Of a stretch of DNA of 64,000 bases, positions 1 to 13,000 are shown in pieces (within the stretch, counting starts at the first letter, position 1; the number at the start of each line of letters is the position of its first letter). Position numbers and translations under genes: made by a program. The stretch is from Amborella trichopoda (lineage: Eukaryota; Streptophyta; Magnoliopsida; Amborellales; Amborellaceae). The notes under the pieces were generated by a model. It was not told the origin of the DNA, did not search any database, and worked only from the letters and a program-made list of their open reading frames with translations. Location of the stretch: contig NW_006499705.1 in NCBI RefSeq assembly GCF_000471905.2, forward strand, positions 2,690,124 to 2,754,123, written 5' to 3'.

Positions 1-40
1 GTTTTGGTGGGTATTTTGGTCAATTTATTTCATGTAAAAT

Positions 41-215
41 ATTTTTTTTAAATTTTTCGTAGATTCTCATATTTTTTATGAACACAAAAAAATAAAATTC
101 AGGTCAATCTGATTTGTAGAAAAAAAATTAAATTCAAATACTATTGAATATCTGTGAGCGTCAGATCGGTCCAGATTCAATCTGGGCCATTGGACGTTAT
201 TAAGGTGATTTGAGA
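41..215. repeat. fragment of a dispersed MITE-like family
   Basis: The segment resembles, in order, the right-hand part of the fold-back element at 58,841-59,342: an A-rich stretch, then a motif of the form AATTAAA-TTCAAAT, then a 'CAGATTCAATCTGGGCC-TTGGAC' block. Only one end lies in the window. It is a diverged fragment and no target duplication can be tested. Confidence 0.35.
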
Positions 216-2230
216 ACTTATTGAATCTGGGCCGTTATTAAGGTGGAGTTTTTCTGAAATTCTTCTCATAAATATTTAGAATTTTGGGGTTAGGGCAGAA
301 GTGTAGCAAGACTCGACCGAATCCACTCAGAGTCGGCGAAGTTATAGTGAGTTTTGAGGGCAATTCACCACGTGCCAAAAAAAGATTGTAAAACAATAAA
401 AGAAAAGTTAGAAAATCAAAAAATATTTCTAAGTATGTTTTTAAATAATTTTGATGGGTTTTAAGATGATTTGAGAACTTTTATTGTCACATGATCCAAG
501 TATTTATTTTTCCTTTCTTGATTTGTTTGAAATATTCATCTTCTATAGTCTTTAATCGATTCTTATAACTTATTTTATTATTGTAATTTTTATTTTTATG
601 TTTTCCTAGAATGAGTAGTACTCGCCACCTAGGGAAGTGGTGAGCACCATGTCCAAGGCAATTCCAAAAACAATGGATAGTTGTACAAGAGGGCAGGGCT
701 TGGAGAGGCCAAGGCTAATCTTGGTCCAATCTCATATCATAGGGTCCTAAGCCCAGGTAAGACCCAAAAGAATAAGGCATGGGTGGTTCAGCCTATGCCA
801 AAAAAGCCAAAACCCGGGTCTAACTTGGCTCAACCACTCCCAGCAACTAGAACACGGATGGAATAATAAAAGGATGCAGTTTTTTTTATGAAGCCTAAGC
901 TTTCGAAAACAAAGTAACGCCTCACATCACGTCCTCATCCAAAAAAGACATCAAAAATATTTATGATAGCTCTAAAATCAATTGGAATACCAACTTTAAA
1001 ATTTGAAGCTCAAATAGTAAAAAAATATACTGATCTTAGATATCCATGAACACTTTTTTTAGGGCAAAATGGACGATCTAGACATGTGTTACAATATGTA
1101 CTATTTTTAGGGCTTGAAACCGTTATTTTTTCTTACAACTATAATGTTCATGGCCGAGTGATCGATTCGAACATTTCAGATGCGAGAGTTGCAATTTTCG
1201 GCGAGTTTTGGGTGAAGCTCTTTATTTGATGGGTTGCAGCCCTATCAAAACATTTTTCATAATCAAATTTTGGGTGGAATAATAAAAAATTTTAAGGAGC
1301 TGTACTATCATATACACTATTTTTAATATAAAAATAAAATTCGGTCCACTGTTTTGTTATTTAAAGATGAACTATAAAATTAAGTAAACACCCCTCTTTG
1401 CACTACAATTACATTAACATATTATGTAAATAGTGAATGTAATTTACATAAATTACCTTACTTAAGTTACATGTTACATATGTAAGTTGCAAATGTAGTT
1501 TAGATTAAACGAAAAGCAGCATGTGAGTCAGGGGACGCATTTTCACATTTGCATCGCCGAGGTATCGAATATCCGTCTTTAAGATAGACATACCGTTGCC
1601 GTCCCTCCTAAAAGAATAAATCTAACGGTTCAAAAAATTTCTCCATAAAATTATCCTTGTAGCTTTAATTATTTTTTCTTTTTTACATATTAATTATCTC
1701 CATGTTAGGGATTGTATATATCTAAAAAATTTCGGTCCTAATTCTATCAAAAAAAAAAAAAAAGAGGGGCCACATACCTAAATGTGAGTCCTAGGACTCA
1801 TAGAAATCTTGTCCAAGATTATTAACTTATGTATATTTCCATGTAAGCCCCCCGCGCCCAACCCATTAATCTCACGGCCTCTGAATTCTAGCCTGGCCCG
1901 ACGGGCCCTTGAAGGTGCCTGTACGTACCTAAACCATCTCTAGCAGGCCTCTGCAGCCCGTTGGGCGTCTTGTCCCACTAGCACCCCTATTGTAGGTGGG
2001 TACTTATACGAAATTTCCACAATTGAACATAGCTACATCATTAACTTACCTGATGAAACATGAGCAATCCCTTAATTTTTGAGAAAACCAAAAGGCATTT
2101 AAGTATCGTAAAATAAGACCAAGTCATTGTTTTTTTTTTTTTTTTTTAAAGTTAAAGACCAATTCATTGTTTATTATTGCATTATTCTATATCGAAAACT
2201 TTTACAACCATATGGAAGTACAAGCTAGTG
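216..2230. other. intergenic, no gene seen
   Basis: AT-rich DNA with poly-A and poly-T runs. I find no splice-supported or recognisable coding sequence. A GC-rich patch at about 1,845-1,990 (CCCGCGCCCAACCC type) is not coding in any way I can recognise. The stretch at about 960-1,380 weakly resembles the MITE-like family described at 2,860-3,150. Confidence 0.5.
1510..1825. repeat. copy of dispersed repeat family D
   Basis: Begins near a 'GGGGACGCATTTTCACATTTGCA-CGCCGAGGTAT' type block and ends near 'GGACTCATAGAAATCTTGTCC'. Diverged copies with the same order of blocks lie at about 53,740-54,040 and 54,520-54,790. Non-coding; the family is not identified. Confidence 0.45.
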
Positions 2231-2240
2231 CTCCAAGATC

Positions 2241-2250
2241 TATAAATAAT
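2241..2250 (+). promoter_or_regulatory. TATA box candidate for the small gene at 2,331
   Basis: TATAAATAAT lies 90 bp upstream of the ATG at 2,331. A transcription start near 2,270-2,275 would give a leader of about 60 nt. The spacing is typical of plant promoters, but this is inferred from sequence only. Confidence 0.45.
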
Positions 2251-2330
2251 CCACACTAGGGGGACTCTCTTCTCACTCAAGCTTTTCTTATATTTCCATT
2301 AGGAATTCGTTGATTTTCTTTGCCATTAAA

Positions 2331-2586
2331 ATGAGTTTTGAAGGATTTCTATCTCCAAACATGGCTGATATGGCTGGTAAGAGTCGCGTTGTTTGTTGTG
2401 GTCCAAGCCCTAGTTTTTATCGTACTGTCCAAGTCCTCAAACTCATTCCGCACTGGAATGAATTCCTTCAAGACTGTGAGGTCTCCGAGAGTTGGGAGAA
2501 TTCTTGCTGTGTTTTTCCACATGCCTCAAGGCGAACGATCTCCGATGCGCTCGCCCCCGCCGAACCCTACAGAATCCAAAGCATAG
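2331..2586 (+). CDS. putative small single-pass membrane protein, frameshifted near its start
   Basis: The ATG at 2,331 follows a plausible TATA box and short leader, but its own frame runs into an unconvincing peptide. The frame one base along, open from 2,338 to the TAG at 2,584-2,586, encodes about 82 residues: a short N-terminus, a strongly hydrophobic segment (about residues 9-31, rich in L, V, F and A), then a basic, Ser/Pro-rich tail with RSPRVGRILAVFF and PMRSPPPN. It has no ATG of its own. Reading one T fewer in the four-T run at 2,336-2,339 would join the ATG (M-S-L-K...) to this frame. From memory this resembles short plant-specific membrane proteins of 80-90 residues with a hydrophobic N-terminus followed by an arginine-rich motif and a proline-rich end; I cannot name the family. 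It may be a real gene with a homopolymer sequencing error, or a fresh pseudogene. The GA-rich sequence after the stop fits a 3' UTR. Confidence 0.4.
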
Positions 2587-2859
2587 TTCTCTGTGTGTGC
2601 TAGGGAGAGAGAGAGAGATAAGCATTTGTTGTGTTGGAGCTTTAAGCCTGCCATCTTCATGTGGTTTTGTGCTTGGATGGTTTGTGTGCCTCTACTTGTT
2701 AAGAGAAGACTTAAGAGTGATTAACTTTTTGTTTAAGAAGATTCATTTAGATTGGTTTTGACACTTTCTAACTGTTTGCTTTCCGTGTAAGTAATGAATT
2801 TGGCGTTTCTCAATACAAGAAAAATTTGAAATAGCTTTTCCTCGATATAAAAAAAGATA

Positions 2860-3150
2860 TATGCTCCAAAAATGATTCAAATCAAGTAGATGCATACGTA
2901 CATGAAAATCTTAAAAATTGAGGGCCTGGGTAATATGTTGCAAGATGTATTATAAAATGACAGTCCGGATAATATGTTGCAAGATACACTATTTTTGAGA
3001 CTTGAAATCCTTTTTTTTTTCTTTGTTTCATATACATACAGCACGATGTTGAGATGATCAATTAGAGGGGTTTTCAAGTAACAGCCTTTCATGATGGATT
3101 TTTAAGGTGCACCTAAATACCACATTTTAAAGTTGTAACTTTATATGAAG
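2860..3150. repeat. copy of MITE-like family M1
   Basis: Shares ordered blocks with copies at 32,169-32,547, 53,264-53,620, 54,820-55,160 and 57,190-57,575: a 'CATGAAAATCTTGAAAAT' block, a 'GATAATGTGTTGCAAG' block, a 'GATGTTGAGATGATCAATTAGA' block and a terminal 'AGGTGCACC' block. Non-coding. The best-preserved copy, at 32,169, has terminal inverted repeats. Confidence 0.5.
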
Positions 3151-6100
3151 TTTTTCTGATTTAGAAATGACACAAGCGCAGAAAAAGGAGGGGGTTTAAG
3201 TCGTTGAAACTTGAATGCTTGAGGGTGCAACAACCAAAATACCTCCAAAGATAGGCCACACCTAAAATTATCTCCATTGCAGCTGTGATATAGCTTAACA
3301 AAGCACTTAAATATTTATGCATGGGATGGTATGCATTAATATTGTTACCTTTGTTGGACAAATTACAAAGGCCAGAAACGCCCCAGGATGTTAAGTTTAG
3401 GTGGACGGGTTGTGTCTGTATCATTTTCCTGCACAAAGAAGGTCGATGGAAGTTTTCTCGGGACTTCAAATCCAATGGGTGGTACATATGGGACTGGCCT
3501 TGAAAAACTGAGGCATGGGCTCCAAAATATGACATGAGGGCAGGGCCGGCACTGCACTCAACCTAAGTCCCGCCCGAAGGCTTCTACAAGCCACACAAAA
3601 GGGAAAAAAACAAATAGTTGCAGCATGTTCTTATTTATTATAAACTTGCACGGCATATAATCACTAATCTCCCTCCCTCAAATGTCCTGGCAAGGGGTTT
3701 ATATAGCACTCAGACCCTCGCCCACCAATACAGTAGCCATTAAGGTCCGCACTATAGTTGCTATCCATTACTTTGGTGTGGCCGTTACTGACGCACTCCC
3801 CACACCTTCAATGTGTGCTCACATGGCTCATTTAGTGGGGATTACAAGTCTTGGTTAGCTTACATCACAAGTCTTAATTGTCCATACATGCAAATTCAAA
3901 CTTGCATAATCCATTACAATAGCTCATTACATATTCAGACACACCGTCTCTCACATGATTAGGACCATCACCCAATCACTTGCTTTTGGCATTTATACAA
4001 TTCAAATTCAAATGCTCACACTCGACTATAATGGCTAACGTACCTATCCAGCCGCATATATGATCAGCTCCCCTCTTTCTCACAATCCATGCCCATGTCT
4101 GGTATGTTGGTTGTCTTATGATCCAACTAACCAAGCATTTACTTGAGTTGGTTTTAGTCATCTGTCTGCACCATCTTACCAATTAAACTGCTAGCTCATA
4201 TGTGCATGTGCGACGCACCAACAAAGCAATAATCATGCCGCTTGGTCGGTCAAGACTAATGGATGTCAACTCCATCATATTGGTATGTATGTTGGGAAAT
4301 ATAGCTAACCTTGCCAAAGTAGTACAAGTCCACTAAGGATTTACACATCCTTTGTAATTTATTTTGGCACTAAGGACAACCACTAAGACTTAACACATGA
4401 CAATAAGGAAAGGGGTTTAACCTAAATTACGTAGGATCATGTTATACATGGTCTACAGATATTATAGTACACAATCGCTTATTCCATAGTCACAACTAGA
4501 GACGTGACATCCCAAGAGGTATACTTTCCCAGAGCCTGCATAAGCCAATTCCAAATTAGAAAAAAACGTCGTTGTAGACCCACAAACTCAAAAACCGGTG
4601 GCGCTTTGTTGACATTATTAGAAACAAGTGGTAATTCCCATCATGGCATTTTGTTGACCTTCTTAAAAACAAGTGCTAATCGGGTGGGTTTCTCTCACAT
4701 CATTTTTTAAGAGTTCCTCTCTCCTCGATCATTGTCCACTAAAGAAAAAAAATCATTTGCACACAAAAAAAAAAGAAAAAAAAAAAAGGTAAAATGCCTA
4801 TTTACTCCCTCGGGTGAAACCGAATCCAAGATCAAGACTCCAAATTTTGGGGATGTAGAAGTTCGTAACCCGATGCTGGCCCCGCCTAAAAAGGGTCCCA
4901 AGAAGGGTGGTGAAACCTAATCCAAGATCAAGACTCCAAATTTTGGGATGTAGAAGTTCGTAACCCAATGCTGACCCGCCTAAAACAAGGTCCCAAGAAA
5001 AGTGGGCTGGAAACGGTCCTAACCTTCAATCCATAGATAAACCTCAATAAAAGAAACTTGAAATCAAGATGTCTCAAAAAATTTTAAAGTGAGTTGTGTT
5101 AAAATACTAAAATTCAAATCTTCTCTTTTGAAAATAATTATCCAGTGTGCTTATGTGGTTACAAACTTTTCAGATTAGAAATATCCTTCCAAGTAAGTCA
5201 TCTGCGTGAGAAAATATGTATATTGCATATGCCCCAGCAAGATGTTTCTGGGCACCCGCCTAGACGGCCGGCTCTGTATTTTTTAACATTAGATTCCACT
5301 AAAACGCAAAACTTCGGCAACTACAACATATAACATCTTATGGCACCCAACTAACCTTGTATTTCCCTTCAATGAATAATGGACTACTTCACTTAACTGG
5401 CATATTTAGATGATGTAACAAAGTTCGACTTGGAATTAATTTAAATGCATAAGGAGTTATATGCTCTTCAATTGGAGTATTGATATTACAACAGTAGTGA
5501 TATTATGGTAGTTTTTCTTTCATAATATGCTATCGATTACTTGGTATCTCCTGTACACAATCACAAATAGGATAAGCAAGTACACCAATACAAAATAATT
5601 TGAACACAATTGCAATATCATGATAATGTAAGCATAATTCAAAGCTTTATGCCCCTGATGTATGACCTTAAGTGGGGTAGGCGGCTTTATTGATGGTTGC
5701 ATTCACGCATTAATCGATTCCGATCGATTCTAGCAGACAACTAGTCAAGTATGACAGCCCATGATTTTCTTGATTCCCATAGATTAGCAATATATTTACG
5801 CGAATCTGACCCAAAATTATGAACCATTGCATGCCAACCTTCTTCATAATCTTCTTCTCCTATATCCTCCAAGCCACAAATTCAGTACTCCGCTCGTTGT
5901 AGGGTGACCCGACCCGAGCGGGCCTCGAATGCAATACACCTGCTTTCTATTTGGCAATTCATGTTAAATCACCTCTCCCAGAGCTGTCTTGATCAATTAG
6001 ATCTCCAAGTGGATGTTTCTAATCATTAAACCAACAAAAGCTTGCAATCATAAGCTACTTTCATTAAGATAAAGCACATCATAAACCGTTGCTGAAATAT

Positions 6101-7472
6101 TTTAACAAAATGAAAGAAATTATGATGAAACACATTACATACCCTCATAGCCCAAGAAAGTAGAAATCCACAAGCAAAGAGTCTTTTCTCAAAGAATGCA
6201 AGTACCAATCCATATTCCGAGTAGCATACAAAAAATAATCTTGCTATACGTTGTATCAATGACGCCTACATCTCCATATGCATGGGTGGAAGTGCTGCAA
6301 GGCAAAATAACATTTCATGCTCTCCATCACTAAGAAAACAAGTTTGAAATCATTGTAATTGTCTTTCACCTCCTTACATCTGCTCAAAAGCATTTCCTTG
6401 GCAGACATCTTCACAAAAATCATTTCTACAAACAAATTTATTTAGTTTAGAGATATAATGCAAATGACAAATTAACAGTGATGTTAAAAAAAGGTAATTT
6501 GACAACTCATTAATGAGGTCATCATCATATAATCACCTCATCACTAAGATCGTCATGCACCATCAACATCACTGACATCATCTCTCCCATCATCACTCTC
6601 ATCAACATCACCATCTCTCTCTCGAACTCCCTTAAGCCGATCGAAGCCACCGCCTAAGACCTATAGAATGGCCCTTCAAGGAGCATCCTAGAAGATTATT
6701 GAAGCCCACAATTATTGTTTATTACTTAATGATGAAGGAAAATGTCGATGTAATGGCAGCAATACAAATTATAAATAGGGGCGAGAGTGTGCATGGGTAA
6801 ACATCATGCAAAAAAACCAAAGAGATGTATACTATTGCAAAAAGTTGTAAACATAAGTGTGATCCTTCGATCCACTCTAGTACTATGTAACCCATGTTTG
6901 TTAGCTTCCTCTTCATCCTTTGCTATTTCCCCAAACACTACTTGGAAGGATTTTTCCAATCTGAAATTTTGGTAACCAGCTTAGAATAAGTAGATGATTA
7001 TTTTCAAAACAAAAAAAAAATTGACTTTTCTAACACTTAGATCTTACCCTCTTAAAATTGGAGGGTTTCTATACATTTGAGATATTATTGTGAAACATTC
7101 TCAATATTTCCATAACACAAACATGCTCATAATGATGTCAATGATACTCGAGATAATTATTACATAAACTATGATCTAAATATCATATTTGATCCACACT
7201 ATGCACACATTTAATTACTCATAAATCAAATCATATGTTATGCCAATGCCTTAAAAGATAATCTAGTAGATGCTAACACAAAAGCAAATACTCATTTTCA
7301 ATGATCACATATTCTAAGAACGCAATGCATATCCTCATAAGAAAAAAGGTAGGAGGCCCAATGGCATGGCTAAGAGTACAGCACTTGTAAGGGCAAAATA
7401 GTGGACTAAGGTTCAAGTAACCGCTCACAACAGGCTACAATGATAATGTCTTTCTCAAATTCACGTTATATG
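3151..7472. other. intergenic, no gene seen
   Basis: No recognisable coding sequence on either strand. Around 3,490-3,720 there is a GC-rich stretch with an opposite-strand TATA-like block (rc of TTTATATAGC) that could be the edge of an old transposon or LTR. Around 6,530-6,640 the DNA is rich in CAT/ATC triplets. A direct duplication at 4,812-5,005 is listed separately. Confidence 0.5.
4812..5005. repeat. 97-bp tandem duplication
   Basis: Two adjacent copies, starting at 4,812 and 4,909, share a 'GGTGAAACC-AATCCAAGATC' start, the CCAAATTTTGGG palindrome and 'GTAGAAGTTCGTAACCC'. The short CCAAATTTTGGG-like motif also occurs near 41,205. Confidence 0.75.
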
Positions 7473-8362
7473 CTTTAGACCAGTGGTTTAAAAAACAAAT
7501 CGGTGCCCCGGATCGGGCACCTCAAAAACCCATCCAGATCGGTGAATCAACGATCCAGATCAGGAATCGGCTGAATCGGTCGAATTAAACCTTAAAAAAA
7601 AATCCAAAAAATTTATTAAAATTCATTATAAATATTGTTTTTTAGGAATCCAATAAAAAATGTGGGTACTACATTATTAACTTTCATTTTTTTCATCAAT
7701 TTGCGAATATTGAGATGTTCTTTCCATGTATGAACTTATGTTAACCATTAAATTTACATCACAAAAAAGAAAAATCATAGAATTATTACGGATGAAGTAT
7801 ATCATCATACATGGACTACAATAAAAGAATGGATTAAATCGATGAAAAAATAGTAACTACAATCTTGAATTGGCGAGAAACCCTAATTCGCTAAAAAAAA
7901 CCCAAATTATTACAATCTAACTAATTATAATCTAAAATTATTACAACCTAACTAACTATAATATTATATATTAAAATTGAAATTGATGGTTTACATTTTA
8001 TAATTATTTTATTACATAAATAATAACAAATCCAAAAAATATCTTATAATATCATCTAATTTAAAATATATTATTGACAACTGTAAAAAAATAGTACATT
8101 ACATGATTTATAATGCAAATAAATTAATAAATAAAATAAAATAATTGGTTATCAATGTAGAAATCATTAGAATGTGTACCAATTTTCGAAATAACACTTT
8201 AATTTTTCAAAAATTTAATTTTTTAGGTTTCTAGAATAAATTTAGTAGAAGAGATTTTAGTAGAGAGAGAGAAATTTCAAATGGCCTCATTATATAAACC
8301 CTATCTTTAAATTAAGAGTAATGATACTATGAAACCATCACACACCCATGTGTGTAGGACCT

Positions 8363-8468
8363 CAAAGGATCACCATTAAATTTAACACAAATCTCTAGAA
8401 AAGTTATTACATGGGTGTGGGACTCGACTTTTCTAAAGATCTATGCTAAATTTAATGGTGATCCTTTG
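8363..8468. repeat. MITE-like perfect-looking hairpin (42-bp arms)
   Basis: Arms at 8,363-8,404 (CAAAGGATCACCATTAAATT...) and 8,427-8,468 (...AATTTAATGGTGATCCTTTG) are reverse complements with a few mismatches around a loop of about 22 nt. Flanking 'AGTAATGATAC' and 'GGTATTACTTTT' may extend the inverted ends. It sits inside the hAT element at 7,481-9,158. Confidence 0.7.
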
Positions 8469-8644
8469 GGGTATTACTTTTTATTTTTTATTTTTGATAA
8501 GAAAAATAAGAAAATGATGCTGCCAAGGTACCTTTTATTTTAATTTTTGACAAGAAAAATAAAAAGATGTATTACTTTCTTTGTTTTTTTTTTTTTTGAC
8601 AAAAAAAGCTTTTTTTATTACTTTTTATTTTTTATTTTTTTTGA

Positions 8645-8776
8645 CAACATTACTTTTTTCCTTTTATTTTTTTTGAAAACAAAAATAAGACACTAGATAG
8701 CGGACTAGAGGAGGGTTCGAACTTGAGACACTTAAGCTGAAATCGATAGTGATAACCAATTGCACCACATCACCGG
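8645..8776 (-). repeat. possible tRNA-derived SINE fragment
   Basis: Read on the minus strand from 8,776: GGTGATGTGGTGCAATTGG, then about 35 nt, then CAAGTTCGAACCC. The first resembles an RNA polymerase III A box and the second a B box (GGTTCGA-type), at tRNA-like spacing. A-rich sequence follows further downstream, like a SINE tail. The clover-leaf is not intact, so this is not a functional tRNA. It could also be a chance match inside a low-complexity hAT interior. Confidence 0.4.
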
Positions 8777-9166
8777 ATGGTGCTTTTCTTTATATAATAA
8801 ATTTATACATTATGTTATTGTCTCAACTCTCAACGTTATATTAGTTCCACATCGAAAGACGAGGGTAACATTTCTCTCTATAAATAGCTGTGATAAAGAT
8901 TCTTGGTGCACACGTAAAAGCACAAGGGCAGCCCATATGACGTTTGAGGTGAGGTGCCACGTGAAGCTGCATTTCAACAGGTTTGAGGTTGCCACGTGTG
9001 GCTGCCGTCAGGCAGCTGTGTCGTGTCCCCTCGTATATCGCTAAGAACCGGCGATTCCTCTCTAGACACGCCCAATTCCATAAGAACCGACACGAGATAA
9101 TCGATTTCCATGTTGACCCGAACGATTCGGGGTCGACTCGCCGTTTTTTAAATCCTTGCTTTAGAC

Positions 9167-10049
9167 TTTCCGTTCTCAATCTCATGCATTCTCATATGTT
9201 CTTATGTTTCCTACTTGCTTTCATACAAATTCTCATGCACATGCTCATATCTATATAATTATCGAAGCTCATGTTTACAGATACACATATGATCACAAAT
9301 ACGTTCATATCTATCTTCTTATATGCGCTCTCAATATTCATTCATGTGTTCAAATGCTCACAACATCAAATCTCAAGCAACACGGGTTTGCACTTCTACA
9401 AATGCTCATTAAATTATCATCATATTCTTTTACGCAGGCATTGTTTTCAAAACTCCCTTAGTCATGGACCAGTACTATGCCCATTTAAAACCAAGGTGTA
9501 GAAGTAGTGCTAGGTTTTATTTCATTCACAAACTAATTCCTTCAAATTTTCATGGATAAAATACTCAAATTTGATGGCAAGCAGGTCCCATCGTGGGCCA
9601 ATTTTAGAAGTCCCAACCCCAAGATCAATTTGGGACTTAACAATGTTTAACCAAACACATTTTTGGTTTGGAATATTTAAGACAATATCTCATACAATTT
9701 GGGACTTAACAATGTTTAAGAGATTTCTCTTATATTTTAATATCATAAGTCATCTCTTAGTAAATAGTCAATTGTATTAATTATATGCATATGGTTTATC
9801 CCATAGATAATTACTATCATTGAGACTACCCACAAAATGGAGTATCCTTACATCACATGGTCATATCATAATCCATACATAAATATGCCGCCCTACATAA
9901 GGTTTCACATGCTAATTAAAACATTTGCAAGTGGCTCATGAATGTTCCACTAAAAGGCATACTAGCCTTTAAGAGAACAATAGAGGCCACCTATGTAAAA
10001 ATGAATGCATATGATCACTATGGCATGAAATATATAATCAAGTGAGGAA
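9167..10049. other. intergenic, no gene seen
   Basis: AT-rich with no recognisable coding. A 24-bp direct repeat (AATTTGGGACTTAACAATGT core) occurs near 9,627 and 9,698. Confidence 0.5.
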
Positions 10050-13000
10050 TATATGGGTTAATCTCACGCAATCAGCCATTGAAAAATCAAAAGTCTAGCA
10101 TAGAGATGCCTAGTAACTTTCACAAGCGGCATTTCTTCATGTGACTCAAGTTTTTCAATGTGGCACAAAATCAAAAGCAAGAATACTTACAATGCAGCGG
10201 AAGAAATGGCTCTTAGGTTTATAAAAAAATAATAATAATCAATTTCAAATAAGAGGGCAAATACTCAATTTGGTTTTTCCATAAATCACTCTTATATAAT
10301 GCCTCTTCTAAAGTTTCTCATAAGCGAAATTGATCTGAGATATAAATTTTCAAAATCAAGAGCAAGGTTCTCCTTTTGAGGATGGTTTTACTATAAGATG
10401 CTCCCACACAAACTACACCAAGGCTGTTTTTCAAAATAACTTGAATTTTGGTTTTGGAAATACAAGTTCCTTTTAAGAAATACTTTGAAGGTCTCAAACA
10501 GAACTCTATTCAAAGATCGGTGACTATGAGTTACTCCAAAAGATAATGACACATAATTACGTGTCATAGCATAATGCTAAAGAAGCCCTTTTAGGGAGAC
10601 CAATGGTGATAATGTGGAGTTTTGCATGGTCAAATCCCTTATCGAAAAATAACACAAAGTAGAAATACATAAAATGGGGTAGATTCTCCTCTTTGGTTTC
10701 TTACATCCACTTGTACTCAAACATTTGAAATTAGGAGATCCTTGTTTAGAAAGAACAAGTGTTTAAAAACAATTTCCTTTTATCATTTGTTCAAAATTAT
10801 CACAACTCATACTCAAGATTCATTTGGTTCGGTTGTTCCCAATTTCCAAAATAGTGAAAAGCATGCAATTTTAAGGAAACTCTTATCTCAAACATGAAAC
10901 CCTTTTTCATGACCAATGAGCCTTATGTGCCATGTAATAATCCTCACATGCTACTCATAATAATTATCAAACCATGCTCACACATACAAACATGTATCAT
11001 GTCTATATTTAAGCATCACAAAATATTCACAAAACGAAAATACAATCCATTATCTTGACATCTTAGAAAGCTCAAAAGTATAAAACATGAAGCTTGAACC
11101 GACATAAGGACCAGTCAATGCTAATGATCTATTCAAGATACATCTCATAAGTTCTCATTTCACAAACATAAAAAATCTATTTCACATTACTCACATAAAC
11201 ACATATATAATTTCTACATATGTTATTTTATTGAATTAGCCATATCCAACGGATTGGTATTTTGAATCAAAGACCATAGATCTATAATCAAAACATTTAT
11301 GCATATGCCATGTGTCATCAACTCATATAAAAGTGTAAACAATGACCCAAATATCTCAATGTGGAAGTACTGCCCTTTCTCAAGTTTATAGCTTCTGTAA
11401 CTAGCATATAGCATGCCAAAATAATCTATTAATTAATCATAAGATAGCATGAAGTCAGGATGCTTGCCCTTAAACAAATGAATTCTTAATATACTCAAAT
11501 AATGCATTAGAGATAGGAAGAAGTCACACCTTGCAGCCTTTTTATGACTGACTCACAGTGTGCCAACCCTTTCAACATCGATCCAAGATGTCCTTTTATC
11601 CTTTTGTCTCTGATTATGAACGTACTCATGACCCAATCCATCCTAATGTGCCTTTGGTTTTGATTGGGAATACCCCCAAACACTTTTCTGGTGTACCCCA
11701 AAACTTGACCCTAAAATTAGAATCTCTGGTATCAAGCTATGTGATCAAGATTCAGTGGGGTTTTACCCATTATTCCCACTGATCAAATACACTCCAAGAT
11801 GTCTCAAAAGACTTATTAACCAAAGTGCCTCAATGGAATTGCATTAGAGTGTAAGATACCCTTATCTAGCTTACTCTAGGATGTCATATACAGAGTTTTC
11901 TGGTTTTTCAGGTTGAACATCATTTGATTCTAGGGCCATAACTTCAAAAAATACTCATCATTTACTCATGAGGGTTTTTCCCACTTAAAGTCAACTAAAA
12001 ATGAGTCAAGAAACACTAGGGCTCAGCAAAAAAACATGCAATCAAATGGGTCAATCCCATCATTTAGAGGGCAATCCATGGGCTGTGTAGCAGAAAATAC
12101 AGGTTGACATACCTCTGATAAAATGACCATGACTTCCAAAATTTACAGAATTTTCTAATGAGACTTGGTTTTTTCACTTCCCTATAAGAACTACATATCC
12201 CCCACTAAATGTAATATATTTTGATGCCCTAAAAATATCAAGCAAAGTACAAAGTTTCTGGAATTCTGTCACGCAGAACTGGCACACTAAAAAGATTAAT
12301 CAATATCCCTCAAAATATGCATGATTTCACCATGAGGTTTGCTCCACATGAAAGTATACTCATAAACATAAAAAATTCCAGAGAATAAACACATCATATG
12401 ATAGAAAACCATGCTCTATAATTTAATCAAAAACAGTGAGCACCTCTGGAAATTTAACCCATATTTAAGTGCTCTTAAGTATCACATTTTCAAAGACCAT
12501 GCAAAATAACTTTGGCATCCATGATCAAGTACTTATGCACTTTCTAATTCATAATTAAGACCAAATATAAGGACTAAGGGAATATCTTAGAGCTTCGGCT
12601 CTAATGCCATTTGTCGGTGTGCAAAGCCAAGTACCAAGTGACTAATTTAAAAATTTTATCATTGTCAAACAAAGAGGTTTTGAAAATACATAAATTCTTC
12701 AAATAAAATAGCAAAGGTACATAATTGGCTTCACACTTAATTTAAAATAAAAATTACGAACTCTAATTTGTCCCTTTACAATTCTCAAGCTTGAAATACA
12801 ACCAAACATAAGACAATGTTCAATACTCAAGTCCTCATGTATACAACACTACCTAAAATACATACTCAACTTTCTCATCGCTTATGAATTACATCAAACA
12901 CTTCGAGACGGCAAGACCAATCTCCATCTTCATCAAAAACAAAAAATTATATATGCACAACTGACTTGATCATTGTGAGTCAAATATGAATTCAATTTTG

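Larger units (their letters stand above)
7473..9166. mobile_element. non-autonomous hAT element with 8-bp target duplication
   Basis: The element proper is 7,481-9,158 (1,678 bp). It begins CAGTGGTTTAAAAAAC and ends with GTTTTTTAAATCCTTG, whose reverse complement CAAGGATTTAAAAAAC matches the left end at 14 of 16 positions. It is flanked by perfect 8-bp direct repeats CTTTAGAC at 7,473-7,480 and 9,159-9,166. An 8-bp duplication and CA-type ends define the hAT superfamily. Subterminal regions on both sides are rich in GATCGG/CGATTC motifs. No transposase coding is visible, so it would depend on an enzyme from elsewhere. It carries an internal hairpin repeat and a tRNA-like sequence. Confidence 0.88.

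Noticed and set aside
2331-2603. The frame directly opened by the ATG at 2,331 (through GFLSPNMADMAGKS) as the true protein
   Set aside because: It lacks any recognisable pattern, whereas the frame one base along has a clear membrane segment and ordered tail.
3541-5271. CAGGGCCGGCACTG at 3,541 and GCCGGCTCTG near 5,262 as ends of a hAT element
   Set aside because: The inverted match is short and the 8-bp flanks (CATGAGGG versus TATTTTTT) do not agree.
8700-8776. A functional tRNA gene on the minus strand
   Set aside because: A- and B-box-like motifs are present but the acceptor and anticodon stems do not pair; kept only as a possible SINE.
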